A stretch of 32,117 nucleotides of DNA from an uncultured Coriobacteriaceae bacterium (GCA_902766805.1 CACXFF010000349.1:1-32117), one strand, 5' to 3'; numbered from the stretch's first letter, positions 23,785 through 31,754 are shown. Notes: a model not told the origin generated them from the sequence alone. Numbers and translations: made by a program.

Positions 23785-24948
23785 GTGAACGCTCAGACCC
23801 AAAAGAAGCGCCTCGCGGCCCTGCTGGGCGGTGTCGCGGTCGCGGCTGCCGTGGTGGGCGCCTGCGGCGTGGCGCTGCCCGCCCAGGCAAGCGTCTCCCG
23901 GGCGCGTGACTACGGCTACGTGTATTCGGGCGCCAAGTCCACGAGCGTGGACTTCGTGCGGGCCAACCTCGACGACGAGACCCTGCTCGTGCTCGGCTCG
24001 TCGGAGTTCTCCACCCCGGCGAGCACGGTGCCCCAGGTGCCTGCCGCCGTCATGGGCGGACACAACTACGGGCTGCGCCTGATGCTCGTGGGAGAGGCCT
24101 TCGACCAGTGCCTCTGGGACGCCATGGCCCTCGGCGCGCTTGCCGACGGCGGTCTGCCGCACGACCGCGTGGCCCTGATCGTGGGCTTGGGCATGTTCAC
24201 CGACGGCGGCCTGGACAACGCGACCTTCCAAGAGCGCTTCTCGTTCCCCCTCTACCGCGGCTTCATGGCCAACCCGGCGCTGCCCGCCGAGCTCAAGCAG
24301 AAGCTGCGCGCTCGCCTGGCGGAACAGGGCGTGGACGAAGCCACGCTGCGCGCGGGCCAGCCGGGTGACCCGATCGCCGCCATCGACGGCGCCGTGCTGG
24401 GTTGGCAGAACGACCTGCGCCTGCGCCAACAGCTCATGGAAGTGCGCGACAAGAGCCTGGAGCGCGCCCAGGAGCCGGCCGTGGCGCCCGACTGGGACGC
24501 CCTCATGGCCGACGCCTATGCGACCGCGCAGCAGATGAGCACCACCAACGACTGGGGCGCGGAGGACAAGTTCTACACCACGCAGCTCGCGCCGGCGCTC
24601 GACTCGCTTGCGGGCGCACGCGCTGGGGAGACCTACAGCAACACGCCCGAATACGATGACCTCGAGCTGTTCCTGCAGGTCTGTGACGCCTGCGGCGTGG
24701 CGCCGCTCGTGATGATCGAGCCGGTGATGGGTCCCTACTACGACCACATCGGCATTGACGCCGCCACCCGTGCGTCGGCCTACGACAGGATCCGCAACGT
24801 AGTGTGGGCGCACCCCAATGCGCGGCTGGTAGACTACAGCGATCGCGAGTACGAACCGTACTTCCTTTTCGACATCGTGCATTTCGGCTGGACGGGCTGG
24901 ATCGAGGCGCAGCACGCGCTCTACGACTTCGGCACGGAAGGAGCGTGA
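23785..24948 (+). CDS. dltD: D-alanyl transfer protein DltD
   Basis: DltD is the extracellular, membrane-anchored SGNH-like enzyme that finishes transfer of D-alanine to teichoic acid. The 387 residues begin with a membrane anchor (about 9-32). The nucleophile Ser is in LVLGSSEFSTP (about residues 69-79), the Asp/His end of the triad is in FDIVHFGWTGWIE, and LVDYSDREYEPYFLFD is a family segment. The start is GTG 23785; an ATG at 23777 in another frame stops after three codons. It lies 13 bp after dltC with AGGAG upstream, and is followed immediately by dltX. Confidence 0.95.
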   Translation: MNAQTQKKRLAALLGGVAVAAAVVGACGVALPAQASVSRARDYGYVYSGAKSTSVDFVRANLDDETLLVLGSSEFSTPASTVPQVPAAVMGGHNYGLRLMLVGEAFDQCLWDAMALGALADGGLPHDRVALIVGLGMFTDGGLDNATFQERFSFPLYRGFMANPALPAELKQKLRARLAEQGVDEATLRAGQPGDPIAAIDGAVLGWQNDLRLRQQLMEVRDKSLERAQEPAVAPDWDALMADAYATAQQMSTTNDWGAEDKFYTTQLAPALDSLAGARAGETYSNTPEYDDLELFLQVCDACGVAPLVMIEPVMGPYYDHIGIDAATRASAYDRIRNVVWAHPNARLVDYSDREYEPYFLFDIVHFGWTGWIEAQHALYDFGTEGA

Positions 24949-24951
24949 CGT

Positions 24952-25131
24952 ATGGCACGCACGCGCAAGCTCAGCGCACGGCAGCGCTACGATGCTTGGC
25001 TGGAGGCGCACCCTGCCCTCGCCTGCCTCATCGTGGGCGCCAGCGTGGCGCTGGCCCTGATCGGCATCTTCGCCTTTGTGACGTTCTCGGGCTTTGGCGC
25101 CTCGGCAGAGTTCATCTACAACCAGTTCTAG
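24952..25131 (+). CDS. dltX: DltX, teichoic acid D-alanine transfer small membrane protein
   Basis: A 59-residue single-span protein: basic cytoplasmic N-terminus, membrane helix at about 22-47, and the C-terminus AEFIYNQF. The FxYNxF ending is the hallmark of DltX, whose C-terminal motif Tyr (here Y56) is reported to carry D-alanine between DltB and DltD. In well-studied Firmicutes dltX precedes dltA; here it follows dltD by 3 bp (the dltD stop is at 24946-24948). ATG 24952 has GGAGCG upstream inside the dltD end. The gene is too short for many automatic callers and may be missing from annotations. Confidence 0.9.
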   Translation: MARTRKLSARQRYDAWLEAHPALACLIVGASVALALIGIFAFVTFSGFGASAEFIYNQF

Positions 25132-25141
25132 CGGAGGGACC

Positions 25142-26176
25142 ATGGACGGCTACGAAGACTACGGAAACTACGGAGACACGGACCGCTCACCGTACGGGTC
25201 AGACCAGAGCATCCGCCTGACCAGTCGTGAAGACCTGCGGCGCCAGGCGGACGCACGCGATGATACGGCGTACGCAGGTTCTGACATGCGGCGGGAGCGC
25301 AGCCATGACGGCGGGACCCACGATCCCCACGCTCGTCATCGCTCCTCGGAGCGCGGCCGCACGCGTCCTGCACGCAGGCGACGTGGGATTCCCGTGCCCG
25401 CAGCCGTCGTGGCAGTCGTGCTCTGCGCCGGCCTTGCGGCGCTCGTGACCTTCTTTGTGATGCGGCCTCAGGTCGCAGACGCCCAGAAGCAGGCGCGCGA
25501 CGCCAGCAACCAGGTCACGCAGCTCACGGTGGAGAACAAGCAGCTCCAGGAGCAGCTCACCCTGGCTCAGCAACAGGCCGATGCCGCGAAGACGAGCGCC
25601 TCGCAGTCCGGCTCCTCGAGCTCTGCCAACTCCTCTACCGCGCCCCAGACGGACAACAGCTCACAGACGCAGTCCTCGGGCGCCGGCCAGGGCGTCGAGA
25701 GCCCGTGGATCAAGGACGGCAAGTTCAGCACGGGCGATGCGACTCTCGACAACGAGGTCAAGGAGTTCTGCGACGGCAAGGTCAATACGTCGATGGCGCT
25801 CGAGGACGCCGCGCTCGAGGTCTACAAGGGCGTTGCGTGGGCTGACTACGTGGAACGCGCGGAGGCTCAGCACCCCTCGGGGGCCGACTGGCGCCTGCGC
25901 TTCGCACGGCAGTTCTACGAGAACAACTGCTCGGGCAACTGCTACGAGTTCGCGCCCTTCCTCGCCTACTGCCTGCGCTACCTCGGCTATTCGGACGCCA
26001 TCGCCGAAGGCTGCCTCATCGAGCAACAGAGCGGCAACTGGGGCGACCACGGCATCGTCTTCGTCACCAACACCGACGGGCGCAAGTGCCTGTGCGACAC
26101 TGCGCGCGGCACGAACGGCTGGATGCTCGACGCAGACTCCTACAATCTCACCATACAGGACTTCGAAAACGCCTAA
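25142..26176 (+). CDS. Membrane-anchored transglutaminase-like protein in the dlt operon
   Basis: A 344-residue protein with an acidic, Tyr/Asp-rich cytoplasmic N-terminus (1-80), one membrane span (about 83-107), a short coiled coil (112-150), a Ser/Gln/Thr linker (151-185) and an extracellular domain. That domain has a Cys-His-Asp order typical of transglutaminase/protease-like folds: GNCYEFAPFLAYCL (C267), GDHGIVFVT (H303) and LCDTARGTNGW (D319). Several other Cys (210, 263, 277, 291, 316, 318) are present. The expected chemistry is amide or thioester cleavage or transfer at the cell surface; the substrate is unknown. ATG 25142, with GGAGGGACC before it, begins 10 bp after dltX, so it belongs to the operon. 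Confidence 0.82.
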   Translation: MDGYEDYGNYGDTDRSPYGSDQSIRLTSREDLRRQADARDDTAYAGSDMRRERSHDGGTHDPHARHRSSERGRTRPARRRRGIPVPAAVVAVVLCAGLAALVTFFVMRPQVADAQKQARDASNQVTQLTVENKQLQEQLTLAQQQADAAKTSASQSGSSSSANSSTAPQTDNSSQTQSSGAGQGVESPWIKDGKFSTGDATLDNEVKEFCDGKVNTSMALEDAALEVYKGVAWADYVERAEAQHPSGADWRLRFARQFYENNCSGNCYEFAPFLAYCLRYLGYSDAIAEGCLIEQQSGNWGDHGIVFVTNTDGRKCLCDTARGTNGWMLDADSYNLTIQDFENA

Positions 26177-26203
26177 GGCTCCTGCGCGAGGGAGGATGAA
26201 CCC

Positions 26204-27307
26204 ATGTCCATCAGCAAGATCGTCATCACCGGTGGTCCCTGCGCTGGCAAGACCACGGCGCTCAGCCGTATTCAGCGCGACCTGTCCCACCTGGGCTACA
26301 CCGTCCTGATCGTGCCCGAGACCGCCACCTCCCTCATCTCTGGCGGCGTGGCGCCGTGGACCTGCGCCTCCAATGTGGAGTACCAGAAGTGCCAGATGCG
26401 CATGCAACGCGAAAAGGAGCAGGTCTTCGAACAGGCTGCGCGCACCATGCCGCAGGACAAGATCCTGATCGTCTGCGACCGCGGCGAGCTCGACAACAAG
26501 GCCTATATGACCGACGAGGAGTTCGCCGAGGTCCTGGCGTACCTGGGCGAGACCGAGACCGAGCTGCGCGACAACTACGATGCCGTCTTCCACCTGGTCT
26601 CCGCGGCCAAGGGCGCCGAGGAGTTCTACACGCTCGACAACAACGAGGCGCGCTACGAGACGGCCGAGCAGGCCGCCGAGCTCGACGACCGCTTCATCGC
26701 CTCCTGGACCGGGCATCCCTACCTGCGCGTCATCGACAACGCGCAGGACTTCGAGGACAAGATGCGTGCCCTCATCCGCGAGATCAGCTATTTCCTGGGC
26801 GAGCTCGCGCCGTACGAGATCGAGCGCAAGTTCCTCGTCGAACCGCCCGACCTGGCGTGGCTCGAGAGCCTGCCCAACTGCAAGCGCGTGCAGATCGTCC
26901 AGACCTACCTGCGTTCCGACCCCGACCACGAGGTGCGCATCCGCAAGCGCGGCAACGATGACGACTGCCTCTATTACCTCACCGACAAGCGCATGGTCCG
27001 CAGCCATCGGCGTCTCATGACGCAGCGCAGGCTCACGGCAAGCGAGTATCACATGCTCCTGTCCCAGGCTGATCCGAACAAGCGCGAGATCCGCAAGACG
27101 CGCTACTGCCTCACCTTCCAGGGCCAGTACTTCGAGATCGACCTGTTCCCGTGCTGGGACGACCAGGCCATGGTGGAGATCGAGCTCTCGAGCGAGGACA
27201 CCCCCGTGGTCTTCCCGGAACAGATCAAGGTGATCCGCGAAGTGACCGGCGACGCACGCTACCGCAACAGCACGATGGCCTCCAAGCCCCAGGGCGCAAC
27301 CCACTAG
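26204..27307 (+). CDS. AAA_28 P-loop ATPase fused to a CYTH domain
   Basis: A 367-residue fusion. Residues 1-200 are the P-loop domain with GGPCAGKTT (10-18), LISGGVAPWTC, VCDRGELDNKAYM and YDAVFHLVSAAKGA. From about 203 a CYTH (triphosphate tunnel) domain begins with YEIERKFLV (EIERK 205-209), then EVRIRKR, KREIRKTRYCL, FEIDLF and MVEIELSS, which provide the paired Glu and Arg/Lys residues that hold triphosphate-type ligands. The same architecture occurs in the eukaryotic protein TTD14, reported to bind GTP and phosphoinositide lipid. ATG 26204 has GGGAGGATG upstream and lies 27 bp after the transglutaminase-like gene, so it is the last gene of the extended dlt unit. It is a paralog of the ATPase at 16025-16651. 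The biochemical role is unknown. Confidence 0.87.
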   Translation: MSISKIVITGGPCAGKTTALSRIQRDLSHLGYTVLIVPETATSLISGGVAPWTCASNVEYQKCQMRMQREKEQVFEQAARTMPQDKILIVCDRGELDNKAYMTDEEFAEVLAYLGETETELRDNYDAVFHLVSAAKGAEEFYTLDNNEARYETAEQAAELDDRFIASWTGHPYLRVIDNAQDFEDKMRALIREISYFLGELAPYEIERKFLVEPPDLAWLESLPNCKRVQIVQTYLRSDPDHEVRIRKRGNDDDCLYYLTDKRMVRSHRRLMTQRRLTASEYHMLLSQADPNKREIRKTRYCLTFQGQYFEIDLFPCWDDQAMVEIELSSEDTPVVFPEQIKVIREVTGDARYRNSTMASKPQGATH

Positions 27308-28221
27308 CGGCGGGCAGCCTCCCGCTTGTCCGCGGCACCCACCTCGGAGCGCAGCACGCGCAGGAACTCGAGTGCTGCGCGCGACATGGGTTGGTAGCGC
27401 TTCCAGACGACGCGCGCCGTGAGCGGCTCAAGGTCCGTGAGCGGCACGAAGGCGAAGGCCGTGCCCTCCCCCGTCGCCACCAAGCCGCCGAGGGTCACGC
27501 AGACGCCCAAGCCCTGCTCCACGAGCAGCGACGCGTTGTACAGCAGCGTGTGGGTCGCGACGATGTCGAGGCCCTTCCCCTCGTAGAAGGCGGGCGTGGT
27601 GGAGGCCGCTCCCTCATGGGCATCGTGGCTCTGCGAGCTCACGATGAGGCTTTCGCCGCAGAGGTCGGCCAAGGTCAGCTCCTTGCGCTGGGCCAGCGGA
27701 TGGTCGGCCCGCATGAGCACGCCCCAGCTGTCCCTGTGGGGCAGCACGAGGCTCTCGTGGTGTCCGCCGGGCTCGCGGCCGAGCGTCACGCCGAAGTCCA
27801 GCAGCCCCTTGTCCACACGTTCGAGCACGTCGTCCGCGTTGCCCGAGTGCAGGCGCAGGCGGACGCGAGGATGCAGCTGGCGCAGGCGCACGGTCGTGCG
27901 CGCGATCACCTCCATGGCGCGCGACTCGCCGCCGCCAACCCACACGTCGCCCTCCACTTGGGCGGTCGGCGAGCGTATCTCCAGCTCGGTGCGGTCTGCC
28001 AGCCCGACGATCTCCTCGGCGCGTTTGCGCAGGAGCATGCCCTCGTCGGTGAGAGTCACGCCGCGGGCGGAACGTATGAGCAGCTCACAGCCAAACTCGC
28101 GCTCGAGCTCGGAGAGCTGGCGCGAGAGCGCGGGCTGCGTGATGTGCAGTGTCGCCGCGGCGCGCGTGACGTTGCCTTCGCGGGCGACGGCCAAAAACGA
28201 TCTCAGCGTGCGCAGCTCCAT
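27304..28221 (-). CDS. LysR family transcriptional regulator
   Basis: A 305-residue LysR regulator. The N-terminal helix-turn-helix is complete (MELRTLRSFLAVAREGNVTR, then AAATLHITQPALSRQLSELE), and a LysR substrate-binding domain follows from about residue 90. ATG 28221 is chosen because AAGGAG lies 7 bp upstream; an upstream ATG at 28251 has none. Its stop shares the bases CTAG with the stop of the convergent AAA_28-CYTH gene. It is divergent from the phosphopantetheinyl transferase gene, the classical LysR arrangement, so that gene is the first candidate target. The inducer is unknown. Confidence 0.92.
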   Translation of the reverse strand: MELRTLRSFLAVAREGNVTRAAATLHITQPALSRQLSELEREFGCELLIRSARGVTLTDEGMLLRKRAEEIVGLADRTELEIRSPTAQVEGDVWVGGGESRAMEVIARTTVRLRQLHPRVRLRLHSGNADDVLERVDKGLLDFGVTLGREPGGHHESLVLPHRDSWGVLMRADHPLAQRKELTLADLCGESLIVSSQSHDAHEGAASTTPAFYEGKGLDIVATHTLLYNASLLVEQGLGVCVTLGGLVATGEGTAFAFVPLTDLEPLTARVVWKRYQPMSRAALEFLRVLRSEVGAADKREAARR

Positions 28222-28257
28222 GTCGCGCTCCTTTGCTTTTGCTGGTCCCATGCTGTC

Positions 28258-28275
28258 CGGTAATGACTTTTACCG
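28258..28275. promoter_or_regulatory. Candidate LysR operator
   Basis: The inverted repeat CGGTAA-N6-TTACCG is centred in the gap between the divergent LysR and phosphopantetheinyl transferase genes, and contains a T-N11-A spacing as in LysR boxes. A TATCAT (28276-28281) beside it could be a plus-strand -10. Confidence 0.4.
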
Positions 28276-28344
28276 TATCATGCTCACAAAAGGAGCATGT
28301 TTGGGGAATGCTCGGCATCGGTTAACGGGTCTGGGGATGGGGAC

Positions 28345-29034
28345 ATGGAAACGCCAGCGGGAGTCCGTGCGTGGGAGCGCGCAATGGCCGACGAGCTGCG
28401 GCCCTGGGGCGTCGAGGCCTTGGGCATCTGCTGGGGCGAACCGCGCGGCTGGGACGAGGGCGGCTCACGCATCGTGCCGCACGAGGACGGCACGCGCCTG
28501 GTGTTGACGCACGACGAGCGTGAGGCCCCGTATGCGTTGCGGCCAGACGGCCGCGAGGACACCGGACTACTCGTGAGCCTCAGCGACGAGGATGCGCTGG
28601 CGACCTGCGCTTGGGCCCGCGTCACGCCTGATTCGCAGGTCGTGGGCCTAGGCATCGACCTGGCGGACCCACGGGATTTCGCGGGCGCACGAGGCGAGCG
28701 CTTCAACCGCCTGCTGTTCACCCAAGCAGAGCAGGGCCTGGTGCCCGCCCTTGCCCCCGGGGACGAAGCCCTGGGCTATGCCTATGCCTTCTCGGCCAAG
28801 GAGGCGGCGTTCAAGGCCTGCGCAGCTCCGCTGCGGCGCTGGTACGAGGCCCATGACGAAGAGCTGGTCTTCGACCTGCGAGGGTTCGAGCTCGCCGACC
28901 TGCGCCACGAGGCGGGCACGGCGCGTGACGGAGCCGCACAGGCGGCGCTTGACGCCCTGGGCATCCGCGCCATAGAGCTGTTCCGCACAGAAGTCCAGGG
29001 CTGTGCCTGTACCGTCGCGTGGGCGCGCGCCTAG
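28345..29034 (+). CDS. 4'-phosphopantetheinyl transferase superfamily protein (Sfp type)
   Basis: This enzyme moves phosphopantetheine from CoA to a Ser of a carrier protein. The two family signatures are present: VVGLGIDLADPRDF (G103-I104-D105) and AFSAKEAAFKACA (K152, E153, K157), with magnesium ligands in both. Counted from ATG 28345 it has 229 residues, normal for Sfp-type enzymes. An upstream in-frame ATG at 28297 would add 16 residues, but its AGGAG is only 1 bp away, too close; the true start is uncertain. The nearest carrier protein is DltC, making it a likely client by inference. A role in fatty-acid ACP activation is the alternative. Its stop overlaps that of the convergent HAD gene (CTAG). 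Confidence 0.85.
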   Translation: METPAGVRAWERAMADELRPWGVEALGICWGEPRGWDEGGSRIVPHEDGTRLVLTHDEREAPYALRPDGREDTGLLVSLSDEDALATCAWARVTPDSQVVGLGIDLADPRDFAGARGERFNRLLFTQAEQGLVPALAPGDEALGYAYAFSAKEAAFKACAAPLRRWYEAHDEELVFDLRGFELADLRHEAGTARDGAAQAALDALGIRAIELFRTEVQGCACTVAWARA

Positions 29035-29882
29035 CCCTGCAGGAAGGCGGGGAGCTCGCCCCGGCGGGTCGCCTGTGCGATCTGCTCGAAAGCGGCGGCC
29101 ACCGAGTCCTCCGCGGATGGCCCGATGTGCCAACGCGTCGCCGCGTTGGCCTCGGCGCAGGCGTTGCCGACCGCCACCGCATAGGGGAACGGCTCGAGCA
29201 TGGACAGGTCGTTCTCGGAATCGCCGAACGTCGCTATCTCATCGTCGCCCAGGCCGAGCGCCTGTGCCAGGATGCGCACCGCGCTCCCCTTCCCGTAGCC
29301 CGCGGGCAGGATGTCCAGGATGGGGGCGCTGTTGCTGGGGAACACGAAGTCCAGCTCGGGCACTTCGCTGCGCAGCAGGTCGCGGATCTCCGTGTGACGC
29401 ACCCGAGAGCCCTGTGCGAGGTGCACGTTGGCCTTGAGCGAGGGCTCCTCGACGCACGAGGCCATCCCAAAGAGCCTCGACCACGCGCTCAGGCCTACGT
29501 GCGGACGGCTGCCACGCGAGGTCACGAAGCAGCCTTGGCCGTCGTAGTCCATCCCATAGAGCGTGAGAGCAGCGTCGCCCTCGGCGTCGCAGATGTCGGC
29601 CACGCGCTGCAGGGGCTCGACCGGGCAGTACTCACGATGGATGACCGACCCGTCCAAGAGCACAATCTGCCCGTTGGAGAAGGCGCCGGTCGCATAGGCG
29701 GGCTCATAGCCGCAGAACATGCCTTCCATCGAAGAAGGCGTGCGGCCGGATACCGGCCCGAAGTGCACGCCCGCGTCCAAGAGCTCCCGTATGGCGTCCA
29801 GCGCCCGCGGGCTCGCGTTCTCCTGTCCGGCGTCATGGCTGATGAGGGTGTCGTCGAGGTCGGTCATCACGAGCTTAATCAT
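29031..29882 (-). CDS. HAD superfamily hydrolase, Cof type
   Basis: A 283-residue HAD phosphatase of the Cof/YidA group. Motif I is VMTDLDDTL (D8 nucleophile, D10), motif II PVSGRTPSS, motif III the Lys of AGYGKGSAV, and motif IV FGDSENDLSML with the magnesium aspartates. A C2-type cap lies between motifs II and III. These enzymes remove phosphate from sugar phosphates, nucleotides or flavin precursors; the substrate cannot be predicted. The ATG at 29882 follows AAGGAGATTCT, a strong site. Confidence 0.92.
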   Translation of the reverse strand: MIKLVMTDLDDTLISHDAGQENASPRALDAIRELLDAGVHFGPVSGRTPSSMEGMFCGYEPAYATGAFSNGQIVLLDGSVIHREYCPVEPLQRVADICDAEGDAALTLYGMDYDGQGCFVTSRGSRPHVGLSAWSRLFGMASCVEEPSLKANVHLAQGSRVRHTEIRDLLRSEVPELDFVFPSNSAPILDILPAGYGKGSAVRILAQALGLGDDEIATFGDSENDLSMLEPFPYAVAVGNACAEANAATRWHIGPSAEDSVAAAFEQIAQATRRGELPAFLQG

Positions 29883-29917
29883 AGAATCTCCTTGAATGGG
29901 CTCATTTGCTCATTCCT

Positions 29918-29923
29918 AGTATA
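29918..29923 (-). promoter_or_regulatory. Candidate -10 element of the HAD gene
   Basis: TATACT on the minus strand in an AT-rich patch, 36 bp before the start codon. No good -35 is visible at 16-18 bp. Confidence 0.3.
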
Positions 29924-30143
29924 TGGGAAGAGCGCTCTGGACGAACTGTCGCTATTTCCGCAGCTCAGAGTTGTTGTCTGAGGAACCGCTCACAGCGTAT
30001 GCATATCCGCTCGCCCCCTTTGCGCGCTTCTGAGAAATGGGGGAACTTTGGATTTTGTGCAATTCGGATTGCCCTGCGTTAACATTTCAAGAGTTGGGCG
30101 CATACGGCGTCCACACGTGACACACACGAAAGGGTGGGAACAC

Positions 30144-31532
30144 GTGAAGAACACCAACGCACGCAGGCTTGGCTCCATTGTCCTGGCTGGCGCGCTCGCG
30201 AGCAGCTTCGTCGCCGCTCCGCTGAGCACAGCTTTTGCAGCCACGAGCGCCGAGCTCAATGCGCAGGCCGACGCTACGGCCGCCGAGCGCAAGTCGCTCG
30301 AGGCCCAAGTCGCGGAAGCCCAGGCTCGCCTGGAAACCCTCTATGCCGAGGCCGAAGGCTGCCAGAACGATCTCATCACGACGCAGGTCAACATCAGCAA
30401 CACGGAAAAGCACATCTCCGAGCTTGAGGGCGAGATCGAGGAGCTTTCGGGCCGCATCGGCTTGCTGCAGGAGGACCTCTCGGACATCATCTCGTCCAAC
30501 TACAAGAACGGGCGGCCCACGCTGCTCAACATCGTGCTCGAGTCCAAGAGCTTCGACGAGCTCATCTCTCGCATCACCTATGCCAACAAGGTCACCGAGC
30601 ACGAGAACAACGTGATCGGTGAGGTGCGCACGCTCCAGGCCCAGCAGATCGAGGCCAAGACGACGCGCGAGCAGGAGCTCGACAGCCTCAAGTCGCTCGA
30701 GACCGAGCAGACCGAGCGCCTCGCTGCGTCCAAGGCCGCGGCTGCCGAGGTCGAGGACTACCGCTCGCAGCTCTCTGCTGAGGTCAGCCAAAAGATCGCC
30801 GAGGAAGAGGCTGCGCGCCAGCAGGCTGCCCAGGCCGCTGCCGCCGAGGCCGCCGAGGCCGCGCGCATCCGTGCCGAGCAGGAGGCTGCCGCTGCCGCCG
30901 CTGCTCAGGCTGCTGCGGCTGCCGCGGCACAGGCTGAGGCCCAGGCTGCTCCTTCCGCCCCAGCCGAGTCCTCTCCGGCTCCCAGCGCGCCCGTCTCGGC
31001 GCCTTCCGACTCCGGCTCTGCCTCCTCTGGCTCCTGGGGTGGCGGCTCGCGTTCCGAGAGCTCCTCGGGCTCCAGCTCGGGCGGTTCCTACTCCGTGGAC
31101 GAGGACGACTATTCGTACGATGACTCCGACGATGACGACTACGGCTACAGCACCCCGAGCTACTCCGGTGGCTCCGGTATGGTCGCGCGTGCGTACTCCA
31201 TCATCGGCTCGGGCTACTCCTACAGCGGTTACAACTGGACGGGCTCCACGTCGAGCTCTTGGTTCACCTGCTCGGGCGTCGTCGACTTCGCCCTGGGCCT
31301 GCCGAGCCACTCGAACTCGCCCGAGACCCTCTATGCGGCCGTGGGCAGCAACATGAAGTACGACATCAGCCAGCTGAACTACGGTGACCTGGTGTTCTTC
31401 CCCTACGCGGGCCGCTATCCCGGCCACGTGGGCATCTACATCGGCGGTGGCCAGATGATTGACGCTAGCCCTGGCACCGGCGTTTCCATCCGTACTGTGG
31501 GCAGCAGCTTCATGGGCGGCGGCCCCCTCTAA
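30144..31532 (+). CDS. Secreted NlpC/P60 peptidoglycan hydrolase with coiled-coil domain
   Basis: A 462-residue exported cell-wall hydrolase. A signal peptide (1-32, ending AFA) is followed by a long coiled coil (about 34-250) of the CwlO/PcsB kind. Next come an Ala/Glu-rich helix and an Ala/Pro tract, a Ser/Gly/Asp/Tyr-rich flexible linker (about 290-350), and the NlpC/P60 domain with WFTCSGVVDFALG (C376), GHVGIYIGGG (H428) and MIDAS (D440). Enzymes of this layout cut D-Glu-diamino acid bonds during cell separation and are often activated by FtsEX. The start is GTG 30144, with AAAGGGTGGG upstream and the signal peptide beginning right after it; the longer open frame has no signal. A small dyad GCAAT-TCGG-ATTGC (30059-30072) lies in the upstream region. 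Confidence 0.93.
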   Translation: MKNTNARRLGSIVLAGALASSFVAAPLSTAFAATSAELNAQADATAAERKSLEAQVAEAQARLETLYAEAEGCQNDLITTQVNISNTEKHISELEGEIEELSGRIGLLQEDLSDIISSNYKNGRPTLLNIVLESKSFDELISRITYANKVTEHENNVIGEVRTLQAQQIEAKTTREQELDSLKSLETEQTERLAASKAAAAEVEDYRSQLSAEVSQKIAEEEAARQQAAQAAAAEAAEAARIRAEQEAAAAAAAQAAAAAAAQAEAQAAPSAPAESSPAPSAPVSAPSDSGSASSGSWGGGSRSESSSGSSSGGSYSVDEDDYSYDDSDDDDYGYSTPSYSGGSGMVARAYSIIGSGYSYSGYNWTGSTSSSWFTCSGVVDFALGLPSHSNSPETLYAAVGSNMKYDISQLNYGDLVFFPYAGRYPGHVGIYIGGGQMIDASPGTGVSIRTVGSSFMGGGPL

Positions 31533-31559
31533 GAGCGGGGTGACAGGACGTCACAGACA

Positions 31560-31596
31560 GGCGGGCGGATCCTTGTGGGTCCGCCCGCCTTCTCTG
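31560..31596 (+). terminator. Rho-independent terminator after the NlpC/P60 gene
   Basis: GGCGGGCGGATCC (31560-31572) pairs with GGGTCCGCCCGCC (31577-31589) over 13 bp with one G-T pair and a TTGT loop, followed by TTCTCTG. It lies 28 bp after the stop codon. Confidence 0.8.
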
Positions 31597-31709
31597 TGTC
31601 CATGTCGGGATTGCTGCCCGCAGTGCGACGCAGCAGATTGTCGACCTCCGCGGAGCCCTCAGGCTCCCGTAGAGGGTATGGGTCATGCGCCAGGCCCCTG
31701 CACAACCTT

Positions 31710-31737
31710 CAAGCTCCCCCTGAGGGTGGGGGGCTTG
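31710..31737. terminator. Hairpin downstream of rsmJ, possible terminator
   Basis: CAAGC(T)CCCCC pairs with GGGGGGCTTG, with one bulge and a 7-base loop. It lies 18 bp beyond the rsmJ stop codon on that gene's downstream side. No T-run follows on the minus strand, so termination is only possible, not clear. Confidence 0.35.
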
Positions 31738-31754
31738 GGACAGGCGCGCGGCTG

